DNA from: a virus
Length of the DNA: 40,889 nt
Virus record (IMG/VR): IMGVR_UViG_3300020446_000022
Span: 1 to 40,889 of that record
Strand: one strand, 5' to 3'
The position numbers were made by a program, and so were the translations under genes. This document shows positions 33,491-40,681 of this stretch, one piece after another. Within the stretch, counting starts at the first letter, position 1; every line of letters starts with the position of its first letter. The notes under the pieces are model-generated. The model was not told the origin of the DNA and made no database searches. It was given only the letters and a program-made list of their open reading frames with translations.

Positions 33491-33834
33491 GTCGAATCAG
33501 TCCAGTTTTAAATGAATTAATAGGTATAGAGGATCCTGATGTATTGATGGCAGAAATTCTTGAAGTATGCAGTGAAACAGAATCAGTTCCAAGTATTGGT
33601 AATTATTACACTTTCATATATCAACCAAAAACATCGAGTCTTCGTTATGACGCACATCCATTTGTTGCTGTCACAAATATATTTTCATGGGGTTTCAGTG
33701 GAATCAATTTTCATTGGGGGCAATCAAGGCAATATACCTTTGAAGAAGTGGTTGGAAGTCTACATAAAATTTACCCAAATGAGATTAGAGATTTACAAAC
33801 ACTGCCTTTTGGTAAAATACGTATAAATAGTTAA
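33487..33834 (+). CDS. Unknown protein between gp4 and gp48 (115 aa)
   Basis: I do not recognise a named family. Aromatic-rich segments stand out: GNYYTFIYQPKTSSLRYDAH, WGFSGINFHWGQ and LPFGKIRIN. The protein begins by ATGA coupling to gp4. Its stop region carries the late promoter of gp48 (CGT ATA AAT AGT TAA encodes the end). The tight fit between two structural genes suggests a conserved role in head or tail completion, which is inference. Confidence 0.65.
   Translation: MSRISPVLNELIGIEDPDVLMAEILEVCSETESVPSIGNYYTFIYQPKTSSLRYDAHPFVAVTNIFSWGFSGINFHWGQSRQYTFEEVVGSLHKIYPNEIRDLQTLPFGKIRINS
33822..33829 (+). promoter_or_regulatory. Late promoter (exact TATAAATA) before gp48
   Basis: TATAAATA on the plus strand, 16 bases before the gp48 ATG and inside the last codons of the 115-aa gene. 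Identical to the T4 late -10 consensus. Confidence 0.65.
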
Positions 33835-33845
33835 AAAAAATATAG

Positions 33846-34988
33846 ATGGCACGAGAAATCATAGGTTATAGGACTAATAGAAGAGGTAGAAGAGTCGCTA
33901 TCTATGGAGATTCTAATCCGTCTGTAAATACTAATGTCACACCAAAACCAGTTGAGAAACTGACAGAGGGTGGAGATCAACCTGTCATAAAAAATAAAAA
34001 TACAAATAATAGAACACAAAATAAACCAAAAAGAGCATCTGTTGGTGGAATATTAAGGTATCCATATGAAGCACTCACAGCACATACAGATTATTTACAA
34101 ATCGATATTGTAGAATATAAATCTGTTAAACAGAGTAGTGGTAGTTTAGTATCAAATCCAGCATCTGGTGGTCGTAGAATACAAGGTAGCAAAGTAGTTG
34201 GAAGCACAAGACCTAGAGGACTTGCAACGAAAGCGTTAAAAAACACGGGAACTATTTTATTACCAGTGCCCAATTCAGTACAGGATGGAAACTCGGTAGA
34301 TTATGGTAGCAGTAAATTAGGAAGTTTACAAGCAACTGCAGCAACTGGAATCAGAAATTTAATGGATGCTGACTTTACGAAAGGTGCAGAGGCATATGGT
34401 GATCAGGTCAAACAATCTGTTGCAAAAGCAAAAAATGAATTTGTAGCTGGTGTCGGAGGTGCTGATACGGCTGCTGATATTTTAAAGAAACAACTTACAA
34501 CTCAAGCAGTTGGAATGTTAGGGGGGAACATAACTATCGATCAATTAATGGCAAGAGAGAATGGTGAAATATTTAATCCAAATATGGAACTTTTATTTAA
34601 TGGTCCTACATTAAGAAATTTTAAATTTTCATATAAAATGATGCCTCGAAACGAAAAAGAAGCAGAACAAGTCAGATTAATTATACGATCATTAAAAAGT
34701 AACATGGCGGTAAAGACAAAAGCATCATCTGGTCAGGGTGGTTCATTTTTCTTAAAAACTCCAAACGTTTTTAATTTAAGATATCGAACTGGTAATAGTG
34801 ATCATCCTTTCCTACATAGATTCAAACAGTGTTTCTTAACTGATATATCAGTGAATTATACAGGAGAAGCATCACACATGACATACGCTGATGGAACACC
34901 AGTTTCAATGGTCATGGATTTAACATTCAAAGAACTTGAACCAATATATGATGTGGATTACGATGAAGATGGAGGAGTAGGTTTCTAA
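33846..34988 (+). CDS. gp48: Baseplate tail tube cap gp48 (380 aa)
   Basis: The pattern LRYPYEALTAHTDYLQIDIV, then ILLPVPNSVQDGNSVDYG, and C-terminally TLRNFKFSYKMMPRNEKEAE with IIRSLK and YTGEASHMTYADGTPVS matches the T4 gp48 tube-cap family (T4 gp48 is 364 aa). gp48 sits on the baseplate hub under gp54 and starts tube growth. An exact late promoter precedes it. Its TAA shares a base with the gp53 ATG (TAATG), which suggests coupled translation of two adjacent baseplate parts. Confidence 0.85.
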   Translation: MAREIIGYRTNRRGRRVAIYGDSNPSVNTNVTPKPVEKLTEGGDQPVIKNKNTNNRTQNKPKRASVGGILRYPYEALTAHTDYLQIDIVEYKSVKQSSGSLVSNPASGGRRIQGSKVVGSTRPRGLATKALKNTGTILLPVPNSVQDGNSVDYGSSKLGSLQATAATGIRNLMDADFTKGAEAYGDQVKQSVAKAKNEFVAGVGGADTAADILKKQLTTQAVGMLGGNITIDQLMARENGEIFNPNMELLFNGPTLRNFKFSYKMMPRNEKEAEQVRLIIRSLKSNMAVKTKASSGQGGSFFLKTPNVFNLRYRTGNSDHPFLHRFKQCFLTDISVNYTGEASHMTYADGTPVSMVMDLTFKELEPIYDVDYDEDGGVGF

Positions 34989-35647
34989 TGAGTTTTTTCA
35001 GAGAATTTCCAAATTTAATTTATCCGTCATATATGTCGGATAATTTTTCATCTCTTAATACAATAGAGGTGAAAAATATTTTTCGTAGAATTAAATTACG
35101 TGATGATTTAAAAAATAATTTTACTGTTTTTAATTATTATCAAATTCCAATGAATTATAGACCAGATATGGTTGCTGATGAAGAGTATGGATCACCAGAA
35201 CTTGATTGGGTTGTTATATTAACAGCAGGTATCATAAATGTTAGAAATGAATGGCCTCTATCTGACAAAGAGATATATGACTTTGCACTTGAAAAATATG
35301 GAACTAACTTAAATAATGTAAAATATTACGAATCTAAAGAAATAAAAAATTCAGATGGACGAATCATACTACCAAAAGGTAAAATTGTTGATGAAGATTT
35401 TATATTTACTTACTTTGATGGTGGTCGTCAATCAGTTTCTGGAAAAAATATAAGAACTGGTATTAGTCACTATGAACATGAAACTCGTGAAAACAATAAA
35501 AAACGTCAAATACAAATTTTAAGACTTGAATATTTACAACAATTCCTGAATGATTTTAGAGATATCATGGTATATGATAAATCGTCGCAATACGTTGATG
35601 AAACGACTGCGACGACTGAAAATTCCAACCTTATGAATTCTTATTAG
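34988..35647 (+). CDS. gp53: Baseplate wedge subunit gp53 (219 aa)
   Basis: The opening MSFFREFPNLIY and the segment VKNIFRRIKLRDDLKNNFTV are characteristic of T4 gp53-type wedge proteins (T4 gp53 is 196 aa). YYQIPMNYRPDMVADEEYGS and ELDWVVILTAGIIN follow in the usual order. gp53 joins wedges around the hub during baseplate assembly. It ends the plus-strand island: its TAG overlaps the TAA of gp32 coming from the opposite strand, with no obvious terminator between. Confidence 0.85.
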   Translation: MSFFREFPNLIYPSYMSDNFSSLNTIEVKNIFRRIKLRDDLKNNFTVFNYYQIPMNYRPDMVADEEYGSPELDWVVILTAGIINVRNEWPLSDKEIYDFALEKYGTNLNNVKYYESKEIKNSDGRIILPKGKIVDEDFIFTYFDGGRQSVSGKNIRTGISHYEHETRENNKKRQIQILRLEYLQQFLNDFRDIMVYDKSSQYVDETTATTENSNLMNSY

Positions 35648-36552
35648 GATTCTGCTAATTTAGCAAAATAAGATAAAGCATCATCATCCTCATCACTAGC
35701 AAGTGATACTGGTTCTTTGGGTCTTGAAATACCTTCACTTAAATCTTCAAGTTCTCTTACTGATCCACGATTTGTCTCTTCTTCAAAGACTTCTGGATCT
35801 GATGGTCGTGAACTTGTCACTCTTAAAACATTTTCTAAACGTTTTTTAAGTTCATCATAAGTTTTAAATTGGTCGGTAGCAACAATCTCTGCAAGAGAAT
35901 ATTGTTTTTTCCATAAACCTTCAAGTGCATCATCATCTTCAAGTAAAGGACTTACTGCTGCAAATTCAGAACTATCATAGTTTCTAAATCCTGCCACATT
36001 TTTTGCTTTTAACTTGAAATTAGCACCTTGCCAGAAATCAAATGGATCAATTGCTTCTTCGTCTTCAAACTCTGGTTGCATCGCTGCGGTGAGTTTATCA
36101 AAGATTTTCTTTCCATATTTAAAGAGAAATACTTTCCCTTCATTTTCTGGATTTGCTGGATCCTTAACAACGTAGATGTTAGATATGTAAGTTAACTTAC
36201 GTTTCTGTTTTCTCGCTGTCTCCTTTCCCGCATCTGTTCCATTATTCCAGAGTTCGGTATTATATTCTGATACTGGATCTTTTTGTCCTAAAGTTGTCAA
36301 AGAGTTTTCAATATACCATCCGCCTGGTCCTTGAAATGCATGAGAATATAACTTCACGAATGGAAGATCCTCACCATTAGGAGCAGGTAAAAAACGGATA
36401 ATGGCATATCCATTACCACCTTTATCAACATCAAGTTTCCACAGACGATCATCAGTAGATCCTCCTGTGTTATTCATTTTTTCGACTTCTTTAACAAGTT
36501 TAGCTGTCAAAGAACCTAGCTTTGATTGCTTTTTAAGATTAGCAAACGACAT
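35644..36552 (-). CDS. gp32: Single-stranded DNA-binding protein gp32 (302 aa)
   Basis: I start at ATG 36552 (MSFANLKKQSKLGSL) because the basic, Ser-containing N terminus corresponds to the LAST motif used for cooperative binding and because GAGGT lies 8 bases upstream; length then equals T4 gp32 (301 aa). An 18-codon extension upstream would contain the promoter. The OB-fold core is visible (DRLWKLDVDKGGNGYAIIRF, then GGWYIENSLTTLGQKDP, SNIYVVKDPANPENEGKVFL). The C terminus is acidic (SDEDDDALSYF), the usual partner-docking tail. The His/Cys zinc site of T4 gp32 is absent: the protein has no cysteine. It coats ssDNA during replication and recombination. Confidence 0.92.
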   Translation of the reverse strand: MSFANLKKQSKLGSLTAKLVKEVEKMNNTGGSTDDRLWKLDVDKGGNGYAIIRFLPAPNGEDLPFVKLYSHAFQGPGGWYIENSLTTLGQKDPVSEYNTELWNNGTDAGKETARKQKRKLTYISNIYVVKDPANPENEGKVFLFKYGKKIFDKLTAAMQPEFEDEEAIDPFDFWQGANFKLKAKNVAGFRNYDSSEFAAVSPLLEDDDALEGLWKKQYSLAEIVATDQFKTYDELKKRLENVLRVTSSRPSDPEVFEEETNRGSVRELEDLSEGISRPKEPVSLASDEDDDALSYFAKLAES

Positions 36553-36560
36553 TTTTGGAT

Positions 36561-36565
36561 ACCTC
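36561..36565 (-). promoter_or_regulatory. Ribosome binding site of gp32
   Basis: GAGGT on the minus strand, 8 bases before the ATG at 36552. It decides the start in favour of the 302-aa form. Confidence 0.65.
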
Positions 36566-36596
36566 GGATTAATTAGATTTGGTAGATTACTTTTAT

Positions 36597-36625
36597 AGTA
36601 TAACAAAGAATCTCTTATTGGTCAA
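36597..36625 (-). promoter_or_regulatory. Sigma70-like promoter for gp32
   Basis: On the minus strand TTGACC (36625-36620) and TATACT (36602-36597) are separated by exactly 17 bases. The -35 overlaps the last codons of the upstream gene (ATT GAC CAA TAA). The -10 ends 44 bases before the gp32 ATG. It would give gp32 its own supply beyond the upstream operon. Confidence 0.65.
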
Positions 36626-36947
36626 TAGCCAATCGTAGAGACTGAATTGTCTTGTGCATTGCATTAAAAAGAAACTGCATGTCTGTCCCATCAGGAAAAC
36701 CCATGAGAGTGATACTTTTTTTAAGTTCCTCTTTCATTCGTTTTGCATCTGGATCATCAGAAAGAGACAGTCGAGTATACATAATTTTTTGTCTCTCCAA
36801 CAAGTCAACTAACAGGTCAATATGTTCAATACGATCCTCACGAGACATACCTGCAAAAGAAAAAAGACTTCCATAGACAGTTTCTTGAAGTTCGTTAATT
36901 TCACGTAACTCTTCACGTATTATTTCTGAATCGAAAAATTTACTCAT
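36615..36947 (-). CDS. DUF1825-like protein, cyanobacterial type (110 aa)
   Basis: The start MSKFFDSEIIREELREINEL and the helical middle (SREDRIEHIDLLVDLLERQK, YTRLSLSDDP) resemble DUF1825, a small helical family known mainly from cyanobacteria. Function is unknown. It sits between the helicase loader gp59 (8-bp overlap) and gp32, which in T4 are adjacent, so it is an insertion into a conserved replication run and may act with it. The family link is from memory of the motif, so moderate confidence. It is one of the best hints for a cyanobacterial host. Confidence 0.65.
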   Translation of the reverse strand: MSKFFDSEIIREELREINELQETVYGSLFSFAGMSREDRIEHIDLLVDLLERQKIMYTRLSLSDDPDAKRMKEELKKSITLMGFPDGTDMQFLFNAMHKTIQSLRLAIDQ

Positions 36948-37548
36948 TGACTAGTTCCCGTAAAAATTTTTTATATTGAAACACATTAATATTTAGGAAA
37001 GGTAGATATTTTTTCAATTTAAGACTTACGGATTCCCACACTGGATCCTTGAGTTTATTATCAAAATTTTTTCCAAAAGAAAATATTTTCTCGAAAATTG
37101 CGAATGTTTCTAAACTGATATTTCCACCCAGATATTTTTTTAGTATCACTGGATGTCCTTTCGAGCAGTTGAATAGATCTTCCAATTTTTTTTCCGAGAG
37201 CAATTCCTTTGATTGTTCTTTGAACAAGTATGTTAAACTCTGTTGTCGTCTCATCCAATCTGCGTAATTTCTTTCTCCAGAGTTTATTATTTCTCCAATC
37301 CATAAATTTTGTGGTGTGTCAGTGGTCACGAAGTTTGCAAGAAGAAAATCAGTTATCTCCTGATCCGAATATTTTCTTGATGTTTTTTCAAACCAATACT
37401 TGTCTTTTCTTTTATTAAATGAAGTGACAGTCGCTCTTGATTTACCACCATACTTAAAAAAGTCATACTTACGATTCGTAAAATGACTTTTCATCGAAAG
37501 ATATGTTTGGTAAGTCTCAAACGGAGTCACTTTCGTCTTCAACATCAT
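36940..37548 (-). CDS. gp59: Helicase loader gp59 (202 aa)
   Basis: The N-terminal half follows T4 gp59 (217 aa): ETYQTYLSMKSHFTNRKYDF, FNKRKDKYWFEKTSRKYSD, then FLLANFVT and LWIGEIINS. The C-terminal half is helical with SLETFAIFEKIF and PVWESVSLKLKKYLP, also as in gp59. It loads the replicative helicase gp41 onto gp32-coated forks. Two ATGs are adjacent (37548 and 37545); either gives practically the same protein. Position next to gp32 and gp33 matches the T4 order. Confidence 0.85.
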   Translation of the reverse strand: MMLKTKVTPFETYQTYLSMKSHFTNRKYDFFKYGGKSRATVTSFNKRKDKYWFEKTSRKYSDQEITDFLLANFVTTDTPQNLWIGEIINSGERNYADWMRRQQSLTYLFKEQSKELLSEKKLEDLFNCSKGHPVILKKYLGGNISLETFAIFEKIFSFGKNFDNKLKDPVWESVSLKLKKYLPFLNINVFQYKKFLRELVNE

Positions 37549-37729
37549 GTGATTCTAATTGTGTAATTGCATCAACAGGAACTTCATTATCACCGATACG
37601 ATACCAGTGTTCTAGTTTTCCTGATTTATAACTTTCACGTTTTCCAAGATATTCGAGGTCATGAAATTTATGCTCTCGAAGCATTGCTTGTAAACGATGG
37701 TGTGTCAAGTCCGATTGGGAAATTTTCAT
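37517..37729 (-). CDS. Small unknown protein between gp33 and gp59 (70 aa)
   Basis: I do not recognise a family. The N terminus is helical with two His (SDLTHHRLQAMLREHKFHDL), followed by a short beta part (LEHWYRIGDNEVPVDAI) and a very acidic tail (ESHDVEDESDSV). The ATG overlaps the gp33 TGA (ATGA) and its end overlaps the start of gp59 by 32 bases, so it is a coupled gene of the replication run. Confidence 0.6.
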   Translation of the reverse strand: MKISQSDLTHHRLQAMLREHKFHDLEYLGKRESYKSGKLEHWYRIGDNEVPVDAITQLESHDVEDESDSV

Positions 37730-37986
37730 AATGGAAGTTTAGCACGAGAAGTCTTCTTCATGAAGTTGAGTCTTGTTGCATCCCATTTGAGTCTTTCCTT
37801 CAAGGGTTTTGAAACAACCTTCTTTATAGATTCTACCTCAAGATTGTTAATTTCGCAATAGTGCAAAATTGCATCAATATAATTGAGATTTTCCTCTGCC
37901 ACGATAGTCTCAATTTCTTGTGCAAATTTTTGCGGAGTTAGAAATTTACTCGCAATCGCTTTTTCTAGTTCTTTATTTGGTTCCAT
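37726..37986 (-). CDS. gp33: Late promoter transcription accessory protein gp33 (86 aa)
   Basis: Start chosen at ATG 37986 (MEPNKELEKAI): the longer in-frame extension would run 35 codons inside the upstream exonuclease. FAQEIETIVAEENLNYIDAI, LHYCEINNLEVESIKKVV and the C-terminal LNFMKKTSRAKLPL match marine T4-like gp33; T4 gp33 (112 aa) has the related YLEATTAFLEENSI segment. gp33 links RNA polymerase to the sliding clamp gp45 and activates late promoters with gp55, so it explains the TATAAATA-type elements seen in the structural block. It overlaps its neighbours by 14 and 4 bases. Confidence 0.78.
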   Translation of the reverse strand: MEPNKELEKAIASKFLTPQKFAQEIETIVAEENLNYIDAILHYCEINNLEVESIKKVVSKPLKERLKWDATRLNFMKKTSRAKLPL

Positions 37987-38653
37987 AGAGTTCCAATTTA
38001 TCCCTAATAAACTTCTCGATGTACTTTGTAAGAAGTTTGATGTACTTTGATTTGTCTCTTTCTTCATAGACGACACACTCTCCATTTTCACAAGCCATGA
38101 TAATGACCAATTTTTTTACGGTAATCCCAGTCAGTTCATATAACATACAACCGTATGCCATACATTGAACAAAATAGTGATCGATCCACTCTCGTGGTTT
38201 TGGTTTTTTTGAAGTTTTGAAATCGATTATCGCTAACTCATTCGCATACTCTGCTATACAATCAACGGTTCCCGCAATACCAAGTTGTTTACTATAGAGA
38301 GATCCTTCTAGTGCGTGTATATTATTTATGTTGTTTAATTTAGATTTAGAAATCTTAAATAGAAACTCTGCCATCGGTTGAACTGGCGGTAGTTCATTAT
38401 TTTTAAGATAATTTTCTGTCAAAGTATGCATATCAGTGCCACGACTGGTAGCCGCCTTTGTGATACGATCCGCTTTTTCATTTCCTACTTTTTTTCTCCA
38501 ATTAACAAAAATCTCTTTATTATAGTGACTTGTAATTGAAGTAATAGAAACTAATTTTAATAATTCATCATTATCTGGAACAGAATAATAACGAACTCCC
38601 TCGATTGTCTCCCTTTCTAATTTGGGGAGATTTAAATTAACAAAATCAAACAT
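37973..38653 (-). CDS. PD-(D/E)XK exonuclease, MGME1/Cas4-like (226 aa)
   Basis: The protein carries the nuclease core as E116 (HALEGSLYS), D131 (GIAGTVDCIAEY) and D144-F-K146 (LAIIDFKTSKK), preceded by RGTDMHTLTENYL (residues 71-83), the RG...H...E helix typical of the MGME1-type exonuclease branch. Such enzymes trim single-stranded DNA ends. In the run of replication genes it probably acts in recombination, DNA repair or host DNA degradation. The ATG shares one base with the phoH stop. Confidence 0.78.
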   Translation of the reverse strand: MFDFVNLNLPKLERETIEGVRYYSVPDNDELLKLVSITSITSHYNKEIFVNWRKKVGNEKADRITKAATSRGTDMHTLTENYLKNNELPPVQPMAEFLFKISKSKLNNINNIHALEGSLYSKQLGIAGTVDCIAEYANELAIIDFKTSKKPKPREWIDHYFVQCMAYGCMLYELTGITVKKLVIIMACENGECVVYEERDKSKYIKLLTKYIEKFIRDKLELYGTK

Positions 38654-39408
38654 TACATACCTAATTGCATTTTAGCGATGATGTATTCTTTAACAAGACC
38701 AGAGCGAACAATGTCTTCTATACCAAATTCGATAAGATCAAAAGAAGGCATAGTGCGAACAATTTTCATAAAATCAATAATCCCATTTTTTTCATTAGTT
38801 TTTTGTAAATCAGTTTGAGTGGCATCACCACAAAAACATATTCTACTGTTTTCACCAACTCTTGTTATTATACTATCTAATTCATGAAAATTCAAGTTTT
38901 GAAATTCATCTACAAAGACAATACAATTATCAAGTGTTGTTCCTCTTAAAAATGAGGTGCTCCAAAACTTAATTGTTTCTTGAGCTTTCAAATTACCATA
39001 TAACATCTCAAAATCGGCATCAGATGGCATTTGAAACATATATTTTACCATATTTTTATATGGTATTTGATATATATCTGCTTTGTCTTCATGATCTCCT
39101 GGTAAAAATCCAATTTCACGAGTTGCAACAAGAGATCTCACCAAATAAATTTTTTCATAAGGTGTATTCTCATCAAGCACATCCTTTAAGGCATTATATA
39201 ATGTAATAAATGTTTTTCCTGTACCTGCTGCACCATATGCAATAAAATGTTTATTATTTGAATAAGATTCAAATAATTTTTTTTGACTATCAGATAAAGG
39301 TTCAATATCTACAAGATAATCTAAATTTAATGGTTTTTTCCTTTTCATCTGTTTAGCGGTCAATCCGACCCCAATCGCCTGATCGGATCCTCTTTTTTTT
39401 CTTGCCAT
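38653..39408 (-). CDS. phoH: PhoH-like ATPase (251 aa)
   Basis: The ATPase domain is clear: Walker A GAAGTGKT (residues 59-66), Walker B IVFVDEFQN (163-171), and the PhoH signature stretches LSDSQKKLFESY, YLVRSLVATREIGFLPGD and ICFCGDATQTDL. PhoH belongs to the SF1 helicase-like NTPases and occurs in many marine phages; its role in infection is not settled, although it is often linked with phosphate stress or RNA metabolism. It shares one base with both neighbours (TAATG-type junctions). Confidence 0.92.
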   Translation of the reverse strand: MARKKRGSDQAIGVGLTAKQMKRKKPLNLDYLVDIEPLSDSQKKLFESYSNNKHFIAYGAAGTGKTFITLYNALKDVLDENTPYEKIYLVRSLVATREIGFLPGDHEDKADIYQIPYKNMVKYMFQMPSDADFEMLYGNLKAQETIKFWSTSFLRGTTLDNCIVFVDEFQNLNFHELDSIITRVGENSRICFCGDATQTDLQKTNEKNGIIDFMKIVRTMPSFDLIEFGIEDIVRSGLVKEYIIAKMQLGM

Positions 39409-39656
39409 TATAATTTTTTCACTCTTGAACCAGGCATTTTTGATGCTTTTTGTAAAACATCATTCCAACCTGGTTTTGATTTTCTTAACTTATCTCTCCA
39501 TTCTCCAACCTCACCTACACCTGGCACTGTCGAAGGATCAGAATAGTCACGAGTCCATTCAGGATTGTTTTCTTTCCATTTATCCCAATCATGAACACTC
39601 ATGGATACTTCTTTTTTTTCACCTGTCTCTTGGTGTACTACTGGATAAGTTGCCAT
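39408..39656 (-). CDS. Small conserved-looking protein upstream of phoH (82 aa)
   Basis: The layout YPVVHQETGEKKEVSMSVHD, W..W...NPEW, then PGVGEVGEWRDKLR and PGWNDVLQKASKMPGS is reminiscent of small marine-phage proteins related to FmdB-type zinc-ribbon regulators, but no cysteine is present, so no zinc ribbon could form. Function unknown. Its ATG is 22 bases from a CTAAATA element at the thyX stop, so it and phoH may gain late transcription. Confidence 0.6.
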   Translation of the reverse strand: MATYPVVHQETGEKKEVSMSVHDWDKWKENNPEWTRDYSDPSTVPGVGEVGEWRDKLRKSKPGWNDVLQKASKMPGSRVKKL

Positions 39657-39677
39657 TTGATAATTACGATATGTTAA

Positions 39678-39684
39678 TATTTAG
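39678..39684 (-). promoter_or_regulatory. Late-promoter-like element inside the replication operon
   Basis: CTAAATA on the minus strand at the thyX stop (GTC TAA ATA), 21 bases before the next ATG. Its spacing and stop-codon overlap match the structural-gene elements, but one 7-base match could be chance. Confidence 0.35.
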
Positions 39685-40313
39685 ACCCATTCAAGAGCCT
39701 CTGATACAGTTGGAAACTGTTCGATAAAGACACTACGACATGCTTCAGCGATGCTCATGTGTTCTTTTTGTGTTCCATGTGCAGAACGTAAATCGATATA
39801 GTGAATCCATGAACGACATGAACCTGTCATATAGATTTTAGTTGGTGTACACAATGGTAATACCATTCTAGCACATTCTTTTGCAACTCCCTCCTCAATC
39901 ATTTGATTGTACAATGATTGTGCAGAACTAAAGAGAGTTATCATTTGTGCCTCTAATTTTTGTTTCACAAAGGGATCAAGATCATCTGTAGAATTTTGAC
40001 GATTTTTAAGATCTTGTTTTCTTAAATCTGGTAATTGAATTTTTCCTAATTCATTACTTTTCGCATATCGTTGAGAAAATTCTTGAAATGTAAATGAACG
40101 ATGTCTCAAAATCTGTGCAGCAATCGCACGAGTTGTCTCTATTTCAAGAGTCATTGATGATTGTTCAAATACAGACCAATGATTATGTTTAATACAATAT
40201 TTCAATAATCCCGCATAATTTGGATTATCTTGATTATTTGGATTAGAGACTCTGGCAATATGTGCCATCGTTTTTTCAGCATCAGGAGTAATACTTACTA
40301 ATTTGACTACCAT
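39681..40313 (-). CDS. thyX: FAD-dependent thymidylate synthase ThyX (210 aa)
   Basis: The ThyX signature RHR-x7-S is complete: R70-H-R72 and S80 in RHRSFTFQEFSQRY. Further family segments are NHWSVFEQSSMTLEIETTRA, LPLCTPTKIYMTGSCRSWIH and LRSAHGTQKEHM. ThyX makes dTMP from dUMP with methylene-tetrahydrofolate and reduced FAD, supplying thymidine for an AT-rich phage genome. Length is usual for the family. Its ATG shares a base with the stop of the 56-aa ORF. Confidence 0.93.
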   Translation of the reverse strand: MVVKLVSITPDAEKTMAHIARVSNPNNQDNPNYAGLLKYCIKHNHWSVFEQSSMTLEIETTRAIAAQILRHRSFTFQEFSQRYAKSNELGKIQLPDLRKQDLKNRQNSTDDLDPFVKQKLEAQMITLFSSAQSLYNQMIEEGVAKECARMVLPLCTPTKIYMTGSCRSWIHYIDLRSAHGTQKEHMSIAEACRSVFIEQFPTVSEALEWV

Positions 40314-40483
40314 TACTTAAATCCTTTAAAATTTTGACTTTTGAGATTTACAAGTTCTTCCCTTGCGATTTTAAGTTGATCTCTCATAAGTTGTATTTGA
40401 TCATCTGTATATAGATCATCTTTCTGAAGCAATCTTTCAAGCATTTTTATAAGTCTTTTTGTTCGATTAATCGGAGTACCCAT
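40313..40483 (-). CDS. Small helical protein upstream of thyX (56 aa)
   Basis: Starting at ATG 40483 gives MGTPINRTKRLIKMLERLLQ followed by DDLYTDDQIQLMRDQLKIA and a KGFK end, which reads as two amphipathic helices. The same frame is open further upstream, but that part overlaps the 55-aa gene and is Met/Leu/Ile-rich noise; ATG codons at 40495, 40492 and 40489 are alternative starts. Function unknown; by position it is coupled to thyX. Confidence 0.6.
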   Translation of the reverse strand: MGTPINRTKRLIKMLERLLQKDDLYTDDQIQLMRDQLKIAREELVNLKSQNFKGFK

Positions 40484-40634
40484 CGTCATCATCATACAAT
40501 TCATCATAATCCATAGAATTTGCGAATGCATCAGAATTTTTGTATGCATCGACATCAGAGTAGACTTCTGCTTTGATATTGTCAAGTAATAATTCAAGAT
40601 TACGGATCAATATCTTTAGTTTATCTCTATCCAT
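40467..40634 (-). CDS. Small acidic-tailed protein (55 aa)
   Basis: I translated this frame directly: MDRDKLKILIRNLELLLDNI, then KAEVYSDVDAYKNSDAFANS and a strongly acidic end (DYDELYDDDDGYSD). It is the first gene after the sigma70-like promoter at 40653-40681 and overlaps the next gene by 17 bases. No family recognised; an acidic tail on a short helix suggests a protein-binding or DNA-mimicking peptide, which is speculation. Confidence 0.65.
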   Translation of the reverse strand: MDRDKLKILIRNLELLLDNIKAEVYSDVDAYKNSDAFANSMDYDELYDDDDGYSD

Positions 40635-40652
40635 TTGATTATCATTTTATAC

Positions 40653-40681
40653 ATTATAACAAAAAAAATAGGAAGAGTCAA
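40653..40681 (-). promoter_or_regulatory. Strong sigma70-like promoter for the thyX/phoH/gp33/gp59 run
   Basis: On the minus strand TTGACT (40681-40676) and TATAAT (40658-40653) are separated by exactly 17 bases, 5/6 and 6/6 matches to consensus. The -10 ends 18 bases before the 55-aa ORF start. The -35 lies mostly in the loop of a terminator hairpin and the terminator T-tract forms the spacer. Confidence 0.78.

Noticed and set aside
36553-36606. 18-codon upstream extension of gp32
   Set aside because: It contains the promoter -10 and ribosome site and would displace the N-terminal basic motif needed for cooperative binding.
37987-38091. Longer N terminus for gp33
   Set aside because: It would lie wholly inside the exonuclease gene in another frame, and the internal ATG gives a protein that matches gp33 from its start.
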